A stretch of DNA of 14,674 nucleotides from Pseudomonadota bacterium (GTDB lineage: Bacteria; Pseudomonadota; Gammaproteobacteria; Burkholderiales; Gallionellaceae): assembly GCA_021822115.1 (NCBI GenBank), contig JAJZSA010000064.1:1-14674 (forward strand). The letters run 5' to 3'. Below the pieces are notes generated by a model. It was not told where the DNA came from, did not search any database, and was given only the letters and a program-made list of their open reading frames with translations. Of this stretch, positions 13,340 to 14,674 are shown in pieces; positions within the stretch are counted from its first letter, which is position 1; each line of letters starts with the position of its first letter. The position numbers were made by a program, and so were the translations under genes.

Positions 13340-13385
13340 GTTTCTTTCCTTTGCTTGGAGAAAGTTGGAGAAAAGTCCGGCGCGC

Positions 13386-13394
13386 AATATAGCA
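13386..13394 (-). promoter_or_regulatory. Candidate extended -10 promoter of the parvulin gene
   Basis: The minus strand reads TGC-TATATT, an extended -10 motif, 46 bp before the start codon, with no clear -35. It is flanked by an inverted GCGCGC pair (13380-13385 and 13397-13402). Confidence 0.45.
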
Positions 13395-13412
13395 CAGCGC
13401 GCAGCTTGGGTT

Positions 13413-13715
13413 TCAGCGCGGGAACACCTGTTTGAACGGGCGCACGGCGACCTTGGCATATACGCCGGCAGCCATGTAGGGATCGGCCGCAGCCCAAGCT
13501 TCGGCGGCTGGCAGAGATTCGAATTCGGCCACGATCAGGCTGCCAGTGAAGCCTGCTGCGCCGGGATCGGCGGCATCCACTGCCGGGAACGGGCCGGCGA
13601 GCAGCAAGCGGCCTTCATCTTGCAATTGTTGCAGGCGTTGCAGGTGGGCGGGGCGCGCCGTCTGGCGCAACGGCAGACTGTTCTCCACGTCTTGGCCGAA
13701 GATGGCATACAGCAT
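13413..13715 (-). CDS. yciI: YciI family protein
   Basis: This 100-residue protein has the YciI fold signature: [31 protein letters not shown], with the conserved His24, an Asp/Glu pair (33-34), GPFP (41-44) and ADPY (77-80). The family has a ferredoxin-like fold and a proposed His-Asp active site, but its substrate is not established. The ATG at 13715 lies 1 bp after the yciB stop, with GGAG 8 bases upstream inside the end of yciB. It is the third gene of the msrB-yciB-yciI run. Confidence 0.9.
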   Translation of the reverse strand: MLYAIFGQDVENSLPLRQTARPAHLQRLQQLQDEGRLLLAGPFPAVDAADPGAAGFTGSLIVAEFESLPAAEAWAAADPYMAAGVYAKVAVRPFKQVFPR

Positions 13716-13716
13716 G

Positions 13717-14259
13717 TCAGGACTCCTTGTGATCTTCTTCTACATGTTTGGCGAGCAGGGCGGCCTGCGCCAGGATGAACACCAGCATGATGCCGGTGGC
13801 GCCGAACAGCTTGAAATTGACCCAGGCTTCGGTGCTGAAGTTGTAGGCCACATACAGGTTGAGCAGGCCGAGCAGCGCGAAGAAGGCGCTCCACGACAGG
13901 TTGAGGCGATGCCACACCGTGTCCGGCAGCTTCATTTTTTCCTGCAACAGGCTGCGCATCAGGTTCTTGCGGAACAGCACGCTGGCGCCGAGCAGGGTGG
14001 CGGCGAAGAACCAGTACAGCACGGTGGGCTTCCATTTGATGAAGGTCTCATCGTGCAGCAGTAAGGTGGCACCGCCGAACACGGTGATGATGCCCAGGCT
14101 CACCCACAGCATGGTATCCACTTTGCCGTGGCGGTACTTCACCCAGGCCACCTGCACGAAGGTGGCGCCGATGGCGGCGGCGGTGGCGGCGAACACCCCG
14201 GCCAGCTTGAATACGACAAAGAACAGGATGACGGGGAACAGATCGAACAGCAGCTTCAT
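13717..14259 (-). CDS. yciB: Inner membrane-spanning protein YciB (septation protein A family)
   Basis: This is a 180-residue integral membrane protein with about five hydrophobic helices, matching the YciB/IspZ family length (about 180). Family members affect cell envelope and division, and in E. coli interact with cell-elongation and division proteins. Recognisable stretches are [18 protein letters not shown] at the N-terminus, [16 protein letters not shown] (71-86) and [15 protein letters not shown] near 147-156 ([11 protein letters not shown]). The ATG at 14259 overlaps the msrB stop codon by ATGA, so the two are translationally coupled. A longer frame to 14364 runs through msrB and is rejected. 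Confidence 0.93.
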   Translation of the reverse strand: MKLLFDLFPVILFFVVFKLAGVFAATAAAIGATFVQVAWVKYRHGKVDTMLWVSLGIITVFGGATLLLHDETFIKWKPTVLYWFFAATLLGASVLFRKNLMRSLLQEKMKLPDTVWHRLNLSWSAFFALLGLLNLYVAYNFSTEAWVNFKLFGATGIMLVFILAQAALLAKHVEEDHKES

Positions 14260-14648
14260 GTGCGATCCAGTGCCAGCGAGGTGGAGTTGATGCAGTAGCG
14301 CATGCCGGTGGGTTCCGGGCCATCGTCGAACACGTGGCCGAGATGCGCGCCGCAGTTGGCGCACAGCACTTCGATACGCCCCATGTCGAGCGGGTCTTCA
14401 TCGTTGTATTCGACGGCGTGTTCTTCGATCGGCTCCCAGAAGCTGGGCCAGCCGGTGCCGGATTCGTATTTGGTCTCGGAATCGAACAGCGGCACGCCGC
14501 AGCATACGCAGCGATAGATGCCGATGTCGTGGCAATCCCAGTATTCGCCGGTGAAGGCCGGTTCGGTGCCGCCCTTGCGGCATACCTCATATTGTTCGGG
14601 CGTGAGTTCCTCGCGCCATTCTGCGTCGGTCTTGTCGATATCGCTCAT
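14256..14648 (-). CDS. msrB: Peptide-methionine (R)-S-oxide reductase MsrB
   Basis: This enzyme repairs the R-isomer of oxidised methionine, using thioredoxin-type reductants. It has 130 residues, the normal length for a cytoplasmic MsrB. The structural zinc site is made by Cys47/Cys50 (CVCC) and Cys96/Cys99 (CANC). GTGWPSF (64-70) and the catalytic Cys119 in GMRYCINS are present. The resolving cysteine often found near residue 63 is absent (SGTG), which is common in some MsrBs; reduction could use another cysteine. No strong ribosome binding site precedes the ATG at 14648. It is the first gene visible of the msrB-yciB-yciI run; only 26 bp of upstream sequence is present, with no recognisable feature. 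Confidence 0.95.
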   Translation of the reverse strand: MSDIDKTDAEWREELTPEQYEVCRKGGTEPAFTGEYWDCHDIGIYRCVCCGVPLFDSETKYESGTGWPSFWEPIEEHAVEYNDEDPLDMGRIEVLCANCGAHLGHVFDDGPEPTGMRYCINSTSLALDRT

Positions 14649-14674
14649 TTGTTGTCAGCCAGTGAGAGTGCGAC

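Noticed and set aside
1..14674. Mobile element, CRISPR array, tRNA or rRNA gene
   Set aside because: No transposase or integrase reading frame, no regularly spaced direct repeats and no cloverleaf or rRNA sequence were seen on either strand.

Overview
The window is GC-rich bacterial chromosome with dense, mostly minus-strand genes. It looks like ordinary core and accessory housekeeping DNA from a Gram-negative, most likely a betaproteobacterium (Nitrosomonadales or Gallionellaceae-like). This placement is an inference from the msrB-yciB-yciI-parvulin block, the DjlA co-chaperone, the periplasmic proteins and a dRS3-like repeat; no rRNA or other marker confirms it. I see no tRNA, rRNA, CRISPR array, insertion sequence or prophage.

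Layout. 25-684 (+) is a thiopurine methyltransferase (tpm), facing a minus-strand operon across a dRS3-like hairpin (706-725). That operon (2682 down to 746) encodes an exported protein of unknown function, a KTSC-domain protein, a 51-residue zinc-ribbon protein and a rhodanese. Upstream of it lies a CHASE-PAS-PAS-GGDEF diguanylate cyclase (5246-2853). A divergent histidine phosphatase (5477-6010, +) converges with a SemiSWEET-type transporter (6294-6007). Next come three minus-strand genes that could form a lipid-handling cluster: a DUF6765-type protein with a possible metal site (10081-9059), a class 3 lipase (9046-8240) and a long-chain acyl-CoA synthetase (8177-6372). djlA (10304-11077, +) ends in a clear terminator. 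A small Ala/Gln-rich coiled-coil protein and a secreted Sel1-repeat protein follow. The window closes with the minus-strand run msrB, yciB, yciI and a periplasmic parvulin.

The most striking feature is a repeated 5' leader RNA. Three minus-strand transcription units (the exported-protein operon, the diguanylate cyclase and the DUF6765-lipase unit) each have a TTGACA-17 bp-TAGATT/TACAGT promoter. Each promoter is followed within about 1-4 nt of the predicted transcription start by an 83-84 nt element that begins CTTGCAG and ends ACAGGAGGCTGG(C)GCAAG. The three copies differ in the middle but fold into the same P1/P2/P3/P4 plan with compensatory changes. In all three, the first strand of P1 can instead pair with CUGC just before the start codon; for the DUF6765 gene this extends to 10 bp covering the ribosome binding site. 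This is the architecture of a translation-controlling riboswitch or similar cis-regulatory RNA. I do not recognise it as any class I know. It would link a diguanylate cyclase, a putative phospholipase-like/lipase pair and an exported-protein/rhodanese operon in one regulon.
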